This document shows, piece after piece, positions 1-5,850 of a DNA stretch of 5,860 nt. Position 1 is the first letter of the stretch; every line of letters begins with the position of its first letter. Location of the stretch: positions 1 to 5,860 of the forward strand of contig JAJYOS010000448.1 in the NCBI GenBank assembly GCA_021796055.1, given 5' to 3'. The notes under the pieces were generated by a model, which was given only the letters and a program-made list of their open reading frames with translations, ran no database searches and was not told the DNA's origin. Made by a program: the position numbers and the translations under genes. This DNA is from Bacteroidota bacterium (lineage in GTDB: Bacteria; Bacteroidota; Kryptoniia; Kryptoniales; JAKASW01).

Positions 1-2
1 TC

Positions 3-374
3 GCTTTCTATCCCGGGGCTTTCACGGGCGTTTGCACGAAGGAACTGTGCAATTTCCGCGACTCCCTCAGCAAGTTCAACGACGTGAATGCGCAGGTGAT
101 AGGAATCAGCGTCGACCCGCCTTTTTCTAACAAAGCGTTTGCCGACCAGAACAGGCTGACCTTTCCAATCCTGTCGGATTTCAACCGCCAGGCGGTCAAG
201 GCGTATGATGCTTACCACGAAAACTTCATAGGATTGAACGGCTACACTGCCGCGAAGCGAGCGGTCTTTGTCATCGACAAAGCCGGCGTCGTCGCATACA
301 AATGGGTTTCCGACAATCCCGGCGTGGAACCGAACTACGGTGAAGTACTGAAAGCGGTCGAGTCCATCAAGTAA
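3..374 (+). CDS. Peroxiredoxin, AhpE/Bcp-like, 3' part (5' end outside the window)
   Basis: This is a thiol peroxidase that reduces hydrogen peroxide or organic hydroperoxides through a reactive cysteine, probably in the cytoplasm. The frame is open from base 3 and encodes 123 residues before TAA at 372-374. The thioredoxin fold's start, about 35-40 residues, is missing at the window edge. The catalytic motif Pro-x-x-x-Thr-x-x-Cys is visible at once (PGAFTGVC, peroxidatic Cys codon 33-35), followed five residues later by a second Cys (codon 48-50) placed like the Bcp resolving Cys. The conserved active-site Arg is in AAKRAVFVID. The segments GISVDPPFSNKAFADQ and FPILSDF resemble AhpE-type one-Cys enzymes more than classical Bcp. 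An internal ATG at 84 lies after the catalytic Cys, so it is not the start. A terminator follows, which separates it from the bcp-like gene downstream. The family call is secure; the subfamily is not. Confidence 0.93.
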   Translation, partial: AFYPGAFTGVCTKELCNFRDSLSKFNDVNAQVIGISVDPPFSNKAFADQNRLTFPILSDFNRQAVKAYDAYHENFIGLNGYTAAKRAVFVIDKAGVVAYKWVSDNPGVEPNYGEVLKAVESIK

Positions 375-412
375 TTACAATTGCACTTCGGCATTGAGAA
401 CGGCTCGCGCTT

Positions 413-433
413 AGAGGGGCGGGCCTCTTTTTT
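413..433 (+). terminator. Rho-independent terminator after the first peroxiredoxin
   Basis: A 5-bp stem AGAGG (413-417) pairs with CCTCT (424-428) around a six-base G-rich loop. A run of six T (428-433) follows directly, 39 bases after the stop codon. The stem is short, so termination may be partial. Position and T-tract fit an intrinsic terminator separating the two peroxiredoxin genes. Confidence 0.6.
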
Positions 434-477
434 GTTTATTGAGCAAAACACTATTGTGTACATGCAGAATCAATTTT

Positions 478-488
478 AAGGAGGAGGG
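478..488 (+). promoter_or_regulatory. Strong Shine-Dalgarno site for the bcp-like gene
   Basis: AAGGAGGAGGG lies directly upstream of the ATG at 491, with the GGAGG core (480-484) six bases from the start codon. It is the strongest ribosome binding site in the window and fixes the start of the first gene in the operon. The promoter must lie in the 434-477 stretch or read through from upstream; I see no convincing -35/-10 pair there. Confidence 0.8.
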
Positions 489-490
489 AA

Positions 491-985
491 ATGGCTAAGA
501 CTTCAAAATCGAACGCAGAATCCGGAGGCGGCTCTCTGACCGATGGAAAGAAAGCGCCGGATTTCAACCTGATCGACGACAGCGGCGCAGCCGTGAAGCT
601 GTCGGCTCTTCAAGGCAGGAAAGTAGTCCTCTATTTCTATCCGAAGGACGATACGCCCGGCTGCACCAAGGAGGCATGCTCGTTCAGGGATGGGTTCAAG
701 GAAATTCAAAAGAAAGGCGCAATTGTACTTGGCGTCAGCCCCGACTCGGTCGAGTCACACAAGAAATTCAAGGAGAAGTTCCATTTGAATTTCCCGTTGT
801 TGAGCGACGAGGACAAGAAGGTTGTCAACGCATATCACGTATGGAAGGAAAAGTCTCTGTACGGAAGAAAATACATGGGCGTTGAAAGAACCACGTTTGT
901 CATAGATGAAAACGGCAAAATCAAGAAGGTCTTTCCAAAAGTAAAAGTCGACGGCCACTACGAAGAAGTGATTGCCGAACTCTGA
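491..985 (+). CDS. bcp: Thioredoxin-dependent thiol peroxidase, Bcp/PrxQ family
   Basis: This is a cytoplasmic peroxiredoxin of the Bcp/PrxQ class, which reduces H2O2 and organic or fatty-acid hydroperoxides and is recycled by thioredoxin. The protein has 164 residues, slightly longer than the usual 150-156 because of a Ser/Gly/Lys-rich N-terminal extension of about 15 residues. The catalytic motif is P51-KDD-T55-PG-C58 with peroxidatic Cys58. Cys63, five residues on (CTKEAC), is the resolving Cys that forms an intrasubunit disulfide in this family. Arg133 in VERTTFVID is the conserved active-site arginine. The order APDF-NLID, then FYPKDDTPGCTKEACSFRD, then GVSPDSVESHKKF, is typical of Bcp. 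The ATG is supported by a strong ribosome binding site. folE follows after 33 bases with its own ribosome binding site, so the gene probably leads the four-gene operon. Confidence 0.96.
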   Translation: MAKTSKSNAESGGGSLTDGKKAPDFNLIDDSGAAVKLSALQGRKVVLYFYPKDDTPGCTKEACSFRDGFKEIQKKGAIVLGVSPDSVESHKKFKEKFHLNFPLLSDEDKKVVNAYHVWKEKSLYGRKYMGVERTTFVIDENGKIKKVFPKVKVDGHYEEVIAEL

Positions 986-1007
986 TCTGCTATCTTAGTA
1001 TCGGAAC

Positions 1008-1013
1008 AGGAGA
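1008..1013 (+). promoter_or_regulatory. Shine-Dalgarno site of folE
   Basis: AGGAGA ends five bases before the ATG at 1019. It lies in the 33-base gap after the bcp-like gene, which contains no terminator-like hairpin, so transcription from upstream is expected to continue into folE. Confidence 0.7.
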
Positions 1014-1018
1014 ATTCA

Positions 1019-1594
1019 ATGAGTGAAGTGAAGGTTGAAATGGAGCTGGAGGATCTTGTGCGGGAGTTCCTCGCAAAGCTCGGGGAAGACCCGGAGAGAG
1101 AAGGCCTGCTCAAGACTCCTTATCGTGTGGCAAGAGCCTATGAATTTCTGACTAAAGGTTATAAGCAGGATGTTGAAACGGTGATGAACAACGCCGTGTT
1201 CAAGGAAAAATATAACCAGATCGTCATCGTTAAAGACATCGATTTTTACAGCCTGTGCGAACATCACCTTCTTCCTTTCTTCGGCAAAGTTCATATTGCG
1301 TACATCCCGAACGGAAAGATCGTCGGGTTGAGCAAGATGCCGCGGATAGTCGAAGTGTTTGCACGACGATTGCAGGTGCAGGAACGGATGACGGAGCAAA
1401 TCGCGGAGACACTTTACACCTATCTTGAACCGTACGGAGTCGGCGTTGTAGTCGAAGGCCAGCACCTCTGCATGATGATGCGCGGCGTGGAGAAACAGAA
1501 TACCGTCGCTACCACCAGCGCAATGCTCGGCGAGTTTCATGAAGATGTGAAGACCAGGGAAGAATTCCTGAACCTGATACGGCACGGGAGCTGA
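1019..1594 (+). CDS. folE: GTP cyclohydrolase I (type IA)
   Basis: FolE converts GTP to 7,8-dihydroneopterin triphosphate and formate, the first step of folate and biopterin-type pterin synthesis. It is normally a zinc-dependent decamer in the cytoplasm. At 191 residues it matches the short bacterial form (B. subtilis type) rather than the longer E. coli enzyme. The zinc ligands are present: Cys80 and His83 in [10 protein letters not shown], and Cys151 in [11 protein letters not shown]. His82 and His149 match the catalytic-pocket histidines. [27 protein letters not shown] helix residues (103-125) and the C-terminal [12 protein letters not shown] strand region are canonical. No key residue is missing, so it should be active. 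Its stop is only 4 bases from the SDR start, so the two are probably co-translated. The partner SDR raises the possibility that it feeds a reduced-pterin pathway as well as folate; that is inference. Confidence 0.98.
   Translation: MSEVKVEMELEDLVREFLAKLGEDPEREGLLKTPYRVARAYEFLTKGYKQDVETVMNNAVFKEKYNQIVIVKDIDFYSLCEHHLLPFFGKVHIAYIPNGKIVGLSKMPRIVEVFARRLQVQERMTEQIAETLYTYLEPYGVGVVVEGQHLCMMMRGVEKQNTVATTSAMLGEFHEDVKTREEFLNLIRHGS
1586..1590 (+). promoter_or_regulatory. Ribosome binding site that supports the TTG start of the SDR gene
   Basis: GGGAG lies inside the last codons of folE, eight bases before TTG at 1599. No ATG or GTG lies nearby in the SDR frame. The TTG places the protein start one residue-cluster before the LQGKVAVITGG nucleotide-binding motif, as expected for the family. 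This site therefore decides the start. Confidence 0.6.
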
Positions 1595-1598
1595 CGGA

Positions 1599-2306
1599 TT
1601 GAGACTTCAGGGCAAAGTTGCCGTCATAACCGGAGGCAGCCGGGGCATAGGCAAAGCCATCGCGACCCGTTTTGCCGCCGAAGGCGCCAAACTGGTTCTC
1701 TTCGCACGTGACGCCTCTCGGCTCGATGCTTTGAAGGACGAGCTGAAGGCAAAGGGGGCTGAGGTATTCTCAGTCGCAGGGGATATGGCAATGGAATCTG
1801 ACGTGGTTAGATCTGTGAGAACTGCGCACGACGCGTTCGGAAGAATCGACATACTTGTCAACAATGCCGGGTTCGGAATCTTCAAACCGGTTGTAGAAAT
1901 GAAGACCGACGAGTTCGATTCGCTTTTCAACGTCAACATGCGCGGTACTTTCATCGCGACACGCGGAGTTCTTCCGTATATGATCGAGCAGAACGGCGGA
2001 GTGATCATCAATATCGCGTCTCTGGCCGGGAAGAATGCTGTGGAGAACGGAGCTGCCTACGCCGCGACAAAGTGGGCGATGCTCGGTTTCGCAAAGAGCC
2101 TGATGCTGGAGGTCCGGAAATACAATGTCAGGGTGGTCACGATATGCCCCGGGTCGGTTGATACGGATTTCGGCTCCGGCCACAGGCCGAATGCGGACAA
2201 GATGCTGAAGCCGCAGGATGTCGCTGATGCCGCAGTGTTGGCGGCGAGTCTTCCTGTCACTGCAATGATGAGCGAAATAGATCTCCGGCCCACAAACCCC
2301 AAATGA
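1599..2306 (+). CDS. Short-chain dehydrogenase/reductase, NADP(H)-type, FabG-like
   Basis: This is a classical SDR oxidoreductase of 235 residues that transfers hydride between NAD(P)(H) and a carbonyl or alcohol substrate. The Rossmann motif TGGSRGIG lies at 11-18, Asp62 in GDM fits the adenine contact, and NNAG lies at 88-91. The catalytic tetrad is complete: Asn113, Ser141, Tyr154 and Lys158 (YAATK), with PG at 184-185. Arg15 in the glycine motif and Arg37 after the second strand favour NADP(H) over NAD(H). The start is TTG, with GGGAG eight bases upstream. It follows folE by 4 bases and precedes the FNR gene by 7 bases. Automatic annotation would probably say 3-oxoacyl-ACP reductase. The folE neighbour makes a pterin reductase (sepiapterin or FolM-like role) worth considering, since Chlorobi are known to make biopterin-type pterins with an SDR sepiapterin reductase. 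The substrate cannot be read from the sequence. Confidence 0.94.
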   Translation: MRLQGKVAVITGGSRGIGKAIATRFAAEGAKLVLFARDASRLDALKDELKAKGAEVFSVAGDMAMESDVVRSVRTAHDAFGRIDILVNNAGFGIFKPVVEMKTDEFDSLFNVNMRGTFIATRGVLPYMIEQNGGVIINIASLAGKNAVENGAAYAATKWAMLGFAKSLMLEVRKYNVRVVTICPGSVDTDFGSGHRPNADKMLKPQDVADAAVLAASLPVTAMMSEIDLRPTNPK

Positions 2307-2313
2307 GCTGCTC

Positions 2314-3336
2314 ATGTCTGCCGAATTGTTCGACATAACCATCATCGGTAGCGGCCCGGCAGGTCTCTACGGCGCTTTCTATGCGGGGATGCGGGGCATG
2401 AAGACGAAAATTCTCGACTCACTACCTGAGCTCGGCGGACAACTCGTCACGCTTTATCCTGAGAAATGGGTATACGACGTGGGCGGTTTCCAGAAAATAC
2501 TCGCGAAGGATCTCGCAAAAAGCCTGATCGGGCAGGCGATGACATTTGAACCCACAGTCTGTCTCGCTGAGAAGGTCACTTCCGTGAAAATCCACGATGA
2601 AACCGGTACGAGAAGCTTCGAGATTTGTACAGACAAAGGCTCTGTCCATCTTACGAAGACGCTGGTGTTGACTGCCGGCATCGGTGCTTTCAAACCGAAG
2701 AGACTTGACGCGCCCGGCGTCCGTGAATTTGAGGGAAATGGTGTCTACTATTTCGTCAAAGAAAAGAAGATCTTCCATGACAAGTCGATTCTCATAGTCG
2801 GCGGAGGAGACTCGGCGGTGGATTGGTCTCTTAATCTTCTCGACATTGCGCGGAGTATCACGCTGATTCATCGCAGGGATCAGTTTCGGGCCCATGAAGA
2901 AAACGTGAGGGAATTGATGAATTCCTCCGTCAGGGTCATGACTTTCCACGAGTTGAAGTCGGTGCGCGGTAACGGCCGGCCTGAGGAGGCTGTGGTTTTC
3001 GATAACAGGAGTCTTGAGGAGACAACGCTCGATGTCGACTGCGTGTTGCTCAACATCGGTTTTCATGCCGACCTCGGCCCGATAAAGGAGTGGGGGCTGG
3101 ATCTGGATAAGGGAGGCATTAAAGTAAATTACCGGATGGAGACCAATATTAAGGGCATATTTGCCGCGGGAGACGTTGCGAGTCATCCCGGCAAACTTAA
3201 ACTAATAAGTACCGGCTTCGGTGAAGTGGCAACTGCCGTGAATTTCGCCAAGAATTTCATCGACCCGAACGCAAAAGTCTATCCCGGGCATTCGTCAGAT
3301 ATGAGAGAGCTGTCGGCCCGCAAACGGCAAAATTGA
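2314..3336 (+). CDS. Ferredoxin/flavodoxin-NADP+ reductase, thioredoxin-reductase-like type
   Basis: This cytoplasmic FAD enzyme exchanges electrons between NADP(H) and ferredoxin or flavodoxin, as in Chlorobium and B. subtilis YumC. It has 340 residues, a normal length. The FAD motif GSGPAG lies at 12-17 and the family signature GGQLVTLYPEK at 41-51. The NADPH motif GGGDSA lies at 163-168, HRRDQFRAH (186-194) supplies arginines for the 2'-phosphate, and the second FAD motif FAAGDVA ends at 289. The redox CxxC of true thioredoxin reductase is absent: GGGDSAVDW stands in its place, which identifies the FNR branch. Tyr48 and His326 fall where the B. subtilis enzyme has aromatic residues stacking on the flavin (by recalled alignment). 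The ATG at 2314 has only a weak ribosome site, so translation may be coupled to the SDR gene 7 bases upstream. It is the last gene of the operon, followed by 130 noncoding bases. Confidence 0.96.
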   Translation: MSAELFDITIIGSGPAGLYGAFYAGMRGMKTKILDSLPELGGQLVTLYPEKWVYDVGGFQKILAKDLAKSLIGQAMTFEPTVCLAEKVTSVKIHDETGTRSFEICTDKGSVHLTKTLVLTAGIGAFKPKRLDAPGVREFEGNGVYYFVKEKKIFHDKSILIVGGGDSAVDWSLNLLDIARSITLIHRRDQFRAHEENVRELMNSSVRVMTFHELKSVRGNGRPEEAVVFDNRSLEETTLDVDCVLLNIGFHADLGPIKEWGLDLDKGGIKVNYRMETNIKGIFAAGDVASHPGKLKLISTGFGEVATAVNFAKNFIDPNAKVYPGHSSDMRELSARKRQN

Positions 3337-3418
3337 TACATTTGTGGCTCTGAATTGTTGATCCGTTGACTGAACTATCATCCGGTGCCGGGCTTTCTTA
3401 TTACACTCCTGCAGTTGC

Positions 3419-3446
3419 TTCGCACATTCTGAGACAAAGTTATTAT
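3419..3446 (+). promoter_or_regulatory. Possible sigma-70-like promoter for the exporter gene
   Basis: TTCGCA (3419-3424, four of six matches to the -35 consensus) and TATTAT (3441-3446, five of six to the -10) are 16 bases apart in the 130-base gap between FNR and the exporter. A transcript would begin near 3453, leaving a leader of about 14-26 bases depending on which TTG is the start. Consensus matching alone is weak evidence, and Bacteroidota-type primary sigma factors may prefer other motifs. The rest of the gap (3337-3418) shows no gene and no convincing terminator. Confidence 0.3.
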
Positions 3447-3466
3447 TTACTGGACTGTTTTGAAAT

Positions 3467-4777
3467 TTGGGACTTACTTTGAATTTTCGGAATGAAGCGT
3501 TACTTCGGCTGAAGACGATCCTCGACAGAAATTTCCGATCGCTCAGGTATTACAACTATCGCCTGTACTGGATTGCGCAGCTGATTTCGGTCACCGGCAC
3601 GTGGATGCAGAACGTGGCGCTGGCGTGGCTGGTAATCACGATGACCGGCTCTCCTGTCGCGCTCGGCACCGCGACGGCGCTGCAATTCCTTCCGATATTG
3701 ATTCTCTCACTTTTTGCGGGTGTCTTTATTGACAGATGGCCGAAACTTAATATCATCCTGGCGACACAAAGCGTGTCCGCTGTGCAGGCTTTCCTGCTGT
3801 GGATACTGGTCGCGACAAAGGTTATTACGCTCTGGGAAATTTATGTCCTTTCGCTTCTTATAGGCCTCGTCAATGCGTTCGATCAGCCCGGGCGCCAGGC
3901 GTTCGTGGCCGAGATGGTGCCTGACGAGGACGTCGGAAACGCGATCGCATTGAATTCACTTCTCTTCAATGCCGCGAGGACGGTCGGCCCCGCCGCTGCG
4001 GGAATCACAATCGCTGAACTCGGCGTGGCACCGAGTTTCCTGCTGAACGCCCTGAGCTTCGTCGCTATAATTGTCGCGTTGCTCATGATGAGAAGGGCAG
4101 ACCTGAGAACATTCATCACGAAAGTGCAATCTTCTATGAAGGAAGGGCTGAGAGAGGGAATATCTTTCGCGGTCAATGAGCCTGCGATTGCATCGATTTT
4201 GATTGTGCTTATCTTTGTCGGGACTTTTGGGTACAATTTCAATACGATCCTTCCTCTGCTCGTCAAGTTCGTGCTGAAAGGCGGCCCGCAAATGTTCGGC
4301 GTGGTGACGGCTGCCCTCGGTATCGGATCAATGATGGGGGCATTCTTTGTTGCCGGGCGCCAGAAGCCGACGAGAAAATTCATATATACGTTCGCGGTTG
4401 TTTTTGCGGTTGTGGATATCGGGATTTCATTCTCGAGACATTATTTGCTTACGGTGCTCCTCCTCGTCGCGCTTGGAATGGCGAGCATCTCATATATCGC
4501 GACGACCAATACCTCGCTTCAAATGAACAGCCCGATGCGCCTCAGAGGAAGGATAATGGGACTCTACGTCGTCATCTTTGCGGGAAGCACCCCCATCGGG
4601 GCGCTCTTCACGGGATTCGTGGCGGACTGGATCGGCACCGCCAGAATGATTCTTGTGGAAGGGCTGCTGTGTCTTGTCGGCGTGGGAAGTGGATTACTGT
4701 ATCTGAAAAGGAGGAAGGCATTCCAGAAGGCTGAAGTTGCGGTCGAGCCGGTGCCGGGTGATACGAAATCGTCCTGA
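3467..4777 (+). CDS. Major facilitator superfamily transporter, EntS/DHA3-like exporter
   Basis: This is an inner-membrane, proton-driven secondary transporter of 436 residues with about twelve hydrophobic segments. They group as six (about 33-208), a charged central loop (209-238, RRADLRTFITKVQSSMKEGLRE) and six more (about 240-414), then a hydrophilic tail. The MFS motif A variant GVFIDRWPK lies at 85-93. NAIALNSLLFNAARTVGPAAAG (158-179), FDQPGRQAFVAEMVP (138-152) and RGRIMGLYVVIFAGSTPIGAL (360-380) are characteristic of the MFS_3 family, which includes enterobactin exporter EntS and macrolide-efflux-like proteins. The substrate is unknown; siderophore, drug or metabolite export are all possible. 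No ATG is available in frame: TTG at 3467 gives the longest form, and TTG at 3479 is better placed after a TTGGGA stretch, shortening the protein by four residues. The gene stands apart from the operon upstream and converges with the methyltransferase gene. Confidence 0.93.
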   Translation: MGLTLNFRNEALLRLKTILDRNFRSLRYYNYRLYWIAQLISVTGTWMQNVALAWLVITMTGSPVALGTATALQFLPILILSLFAGVFIDRWPKLNIILATQSVSAVQAFLLWILVATKVITLWEIYVLSLLIGLVNAFDQPGRQAFVAEMVPDEDVGNAIALNSLLFNAARTVGPAAAGITIAELGVAPSFLLNALSFVAIIVALLMMRRADLRTFITKVQSSMKEGLREGISFAVNEPAIASILIVLIFVGTFGYNFNTILPLLVKFVLKGGPQMFGVVTAALGIGSMMGAFFVAGRQKPTRKFIYTFAVVFAVVDIGISFSRHYLLTVLLLVALGMASISYIATTNTSLQMNSPMRLRGRIMGLYVVIFAGSTPIGALFTGFVADWIGTARMILVEGLLCLVGVGSGLLYLKRRKAFQKAEVAVEPVPGDTKSS

Positions 4778-4808
4778 TCGGGCACTTGCATTTACAGCCC
4801 CGCCGATC
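4776..4808. repeat. Inverted repeat between the convergent genes, possible bidirectional terminator
   Basis: GATCGG (4776-4781) is the exact reverse complement of CCGATC (4803-4808), and an alternative inner pairing GGGC (4780-4783) with GCCC (4797-4800) exists. It starts at the exporter stop codon and fills the middle of the 54-base gap to the methyltransferase stop, where a shared terminator is expected. There is no T-tract on either strand, so it is not a textbook intrinsic terminator. Confidence 0.35.
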
Positions 4809-4831
4809 ATGCGAGCCTTCGTTCGCGCCAC

Positions 4832-5668
4832 TCAGCGCTTTTCGCAATCGAAGACAACGAACGGAACTTCCATTTTGAGCCCCCCCAATTCCTTCGACTT
4901 ATCGTTCAGCCGCTCTTCGATCCTGCGAAACAATCTCTCCCGGTGTGCCGGCGGCACTATGTTCCTCCAGCTTTCCAGGAAGGCGAGCTTGATGAAGAAA
5001 TGGTTCAGCATGGCGGTCCCGTCGGCATAGCGCAAATAGAACATGTCATCGCGAACTGTATTCACGCTGAAGCCGGATTGGCGAACGAGGCGGTCCAAAA
5101 ATATGACCGGCTTTCTCTTCTCGAAAATATGTTCATGCAGCCGTTTGTTGAATTCGGGAATCCCAAGCTCATAAAGTGTCTCCCTGTAAGCGCTGTAGAA
5201 TTCCGGGAAAGTCCGGTCGGTGTTGAATGTGAAAACGAATTGTGTCCCGGTCTTCGCGACGCGGCTAACCTCACTGAGTGTCTTTGTTATGTCAGCGACG
5301 TTGTTGAGCCCGTTGTTTGACACTATCAGGTCGAAGAAGTTGTCGGCAAACGGCAGGTTCTCGGCCATCCCTTCGACAATGTGGACATTGGTGAGACCGT
5401 ACTTTCTCAGCTTCATTTCTGCGCGGGCGACGCCCGCCTTCCACAAGTCTATTCCGTAAACTTCCGAACTTTTACCGAGGCGCATAGAAAGTTCAATGAG
5501 AGGGAATCCCGAACCGAATCCGATATCCAGTGCTTTCATCGATTGCTTGTATCGCACCGTGTCGAGGAGCCGTAATCCGAACGGGGCGGCCCATAAGGAA
5601 AGCTCATCGGTAGCCGAAGCGATCTCAGGAGATTCGAGATCGTAATAAGAAGCCAGATAATCGGTCAC
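4832..5668 (-). CDS. Class I SAM-dependent methyltransferase (Methyltransf_11/UbiE-like)
   Basis: This is a 278-residue Rossmann-fold enzyme that moves a methyl group from S-adenosylmethionine to an unknown small-molecule or lipid substrate. Motif I, LDIGFGSG (47-54), forms the SAM loop, and the acidic residue ending strand 2 is Asp74 in YGIDLW. Residues 99-123 (EGMAENLPFADNFFDLIVSNNGLNN) hold the motif II/III region. The C-terminal third is rich in aromatic and charged residues and may form a substrate cap; I do not recognise a subfamily. The start is chosen as GTG at 5668, because GGTGG lies seven bases upstream and the GTG overlaps the TGA of the upstream frame (GTGA). A TTG at 5674 would add two residues but sits too close to the ribosome site. 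The ATG at 5670 is in another frame. No membrane segment or signal peptide is visible. It is convergent with the exporter gene, so the two need not be functionally linked. Confidence 0.93.
   Translation of the reverse strand: MTDYLASYYDLESPEIASATDELSLWAAPFGLRLLDTVRYKQSMKALDIGFGSGFPLIELSMRLGKSSEVYGIDLWKAGVARAEMKLRKYGLTNVHIVEGMAENLPFADNFFDLIVSNNGLNNVADITKTLSEVSRVAKTGTQFVFTFNTDRTFPEFYSAYRETLYELGIPEFNKRLHEHIFEKRKPVIFLDRLVRQSGFSVNTVRDDMFYLRYADGTAMLNHFFIKLAFLESWRNIVPPAHRERLFRRIEERLNDKSKELGGLKMEVPFVVFDCEKR
5490..5514 (+). repeat. 25-base inverted repeat, internal copy in the methyltransferase gene
   Basis: This stretch is the exact reverse complement of the last 25 bases of the window (5836-5860). 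On the - strand it encodes methyltransferase residues of about 52-60, next to the SAM-binding loop. As the flanking reading frame is intact and family-like here, this copy is the original one. Confidence 0.9.
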
Positions 5669-5850
5669 ATCCAATCCACCAGTTGATGAGATAACCGGAG
5701 CTCATCAGGCAGCACCCGTGTCGTTCGGGCAGCCTTATCGTACGTGCGGGGCCACTTCTTTTTTTTGATCGTTTCCCGGGCAGTAACGGGGGTCGTCATT
5801 TGATCGACCGTAAGCACATAGCTCTGGCCGGAATCGTTCGGGATTCCCTC
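5665..5850 (-). CDS. Unrecognised protein, C-terminal fragment, 5' end lost
   Basis: An open frame of 61 residues runs on the - strand from 5850 to TGA at 5667-5665. Its stop overlaps the GTG start of the methyltransferase by four bases (GTGA), the arrangement of adjacent operon genes. Codon third positions are G/C-rich like those of its neighbours, which supports real coding. The visible tail is basic and hydrophilic (for example TARETIKKKKWPRTYDKAA), contains LPDELRLSHQLVDWM at the end, and matches no family I know. The frame is closed upstream by TGA at 5853-5851, but that stop and the first five residues lie in the 25-base inverted copy at the window end, so the true gene probably extended further. 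Alternatively, ATG at 5799 would give a complete 44-residue protein with only a poor ribosome site. A run of eight A in the coding strand (5766-5759) is a possible frameshift or sequencing-error point. Confidence 0.45.
   Translation of the reverse strand, partial: EGIPNDSGQSYVLTVDQMTTPVTARETIKKKKWPRTYDKAARTTRVLPDELRLSHQLVDWM
5676..5680 (-). promoter_or_regulatory. Ribosome binding site that selects the GTG start of the methyltransferase
   Basis: On the - strand GGTGG (5680 down to 5676) lies seven bases before GTG at 5668 but only one base before the TTG at 5674. Together with the GTGA stop/start overlap, this favours GTG. The site is inside the coding sequence of the upstream truncated frame, as in translationally coupled pairs. 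Confidence 0.5.

Noticed and set aside
439..467. -35-like TTGAGC upstream of the bcp-like gene
   Set aside because: No acceptable -10 element lies 16-18 bases downstream (ATGCAG region), so no promoter is called.
1016..1585. Long open frame of 189 residues on the strand opposite folE
   Set aside because: It is the mirror of a fully conserved FolE coding sequence, has no ribosome site or recognisable motif, and is a shadow of the real gene.
2422..3186. 254-residue open frame antisense to the FNR gene
   Set aside because: The + strand frame carries all FAD and NADPH motifs; the antisense translation has no domain and is a shadow frame.
7..3288. Shared 11-mer TCTATCCCGGG at positions 7-17 and 3278-3288
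   Set aside because: Short, in unrelated coding contexts and expected by chance; not a repeat element.
3379..3400. Possible terminator CCGGTGCCGG followed by a T-containing stretch after the FNR gene
   Set aside because: The loop leaves only three or four pairs, and the following GCTTTCTTA is not a proper T-tract, so support is too weak.
5746..5766. GTG...CAC followed by eight T on the + strand, resembling an intrinsic terminator
   Set aside because: The stem would be only three pairs, no + strand gene ends there, and the T run is better explained as lysine codons in the - strand frame.
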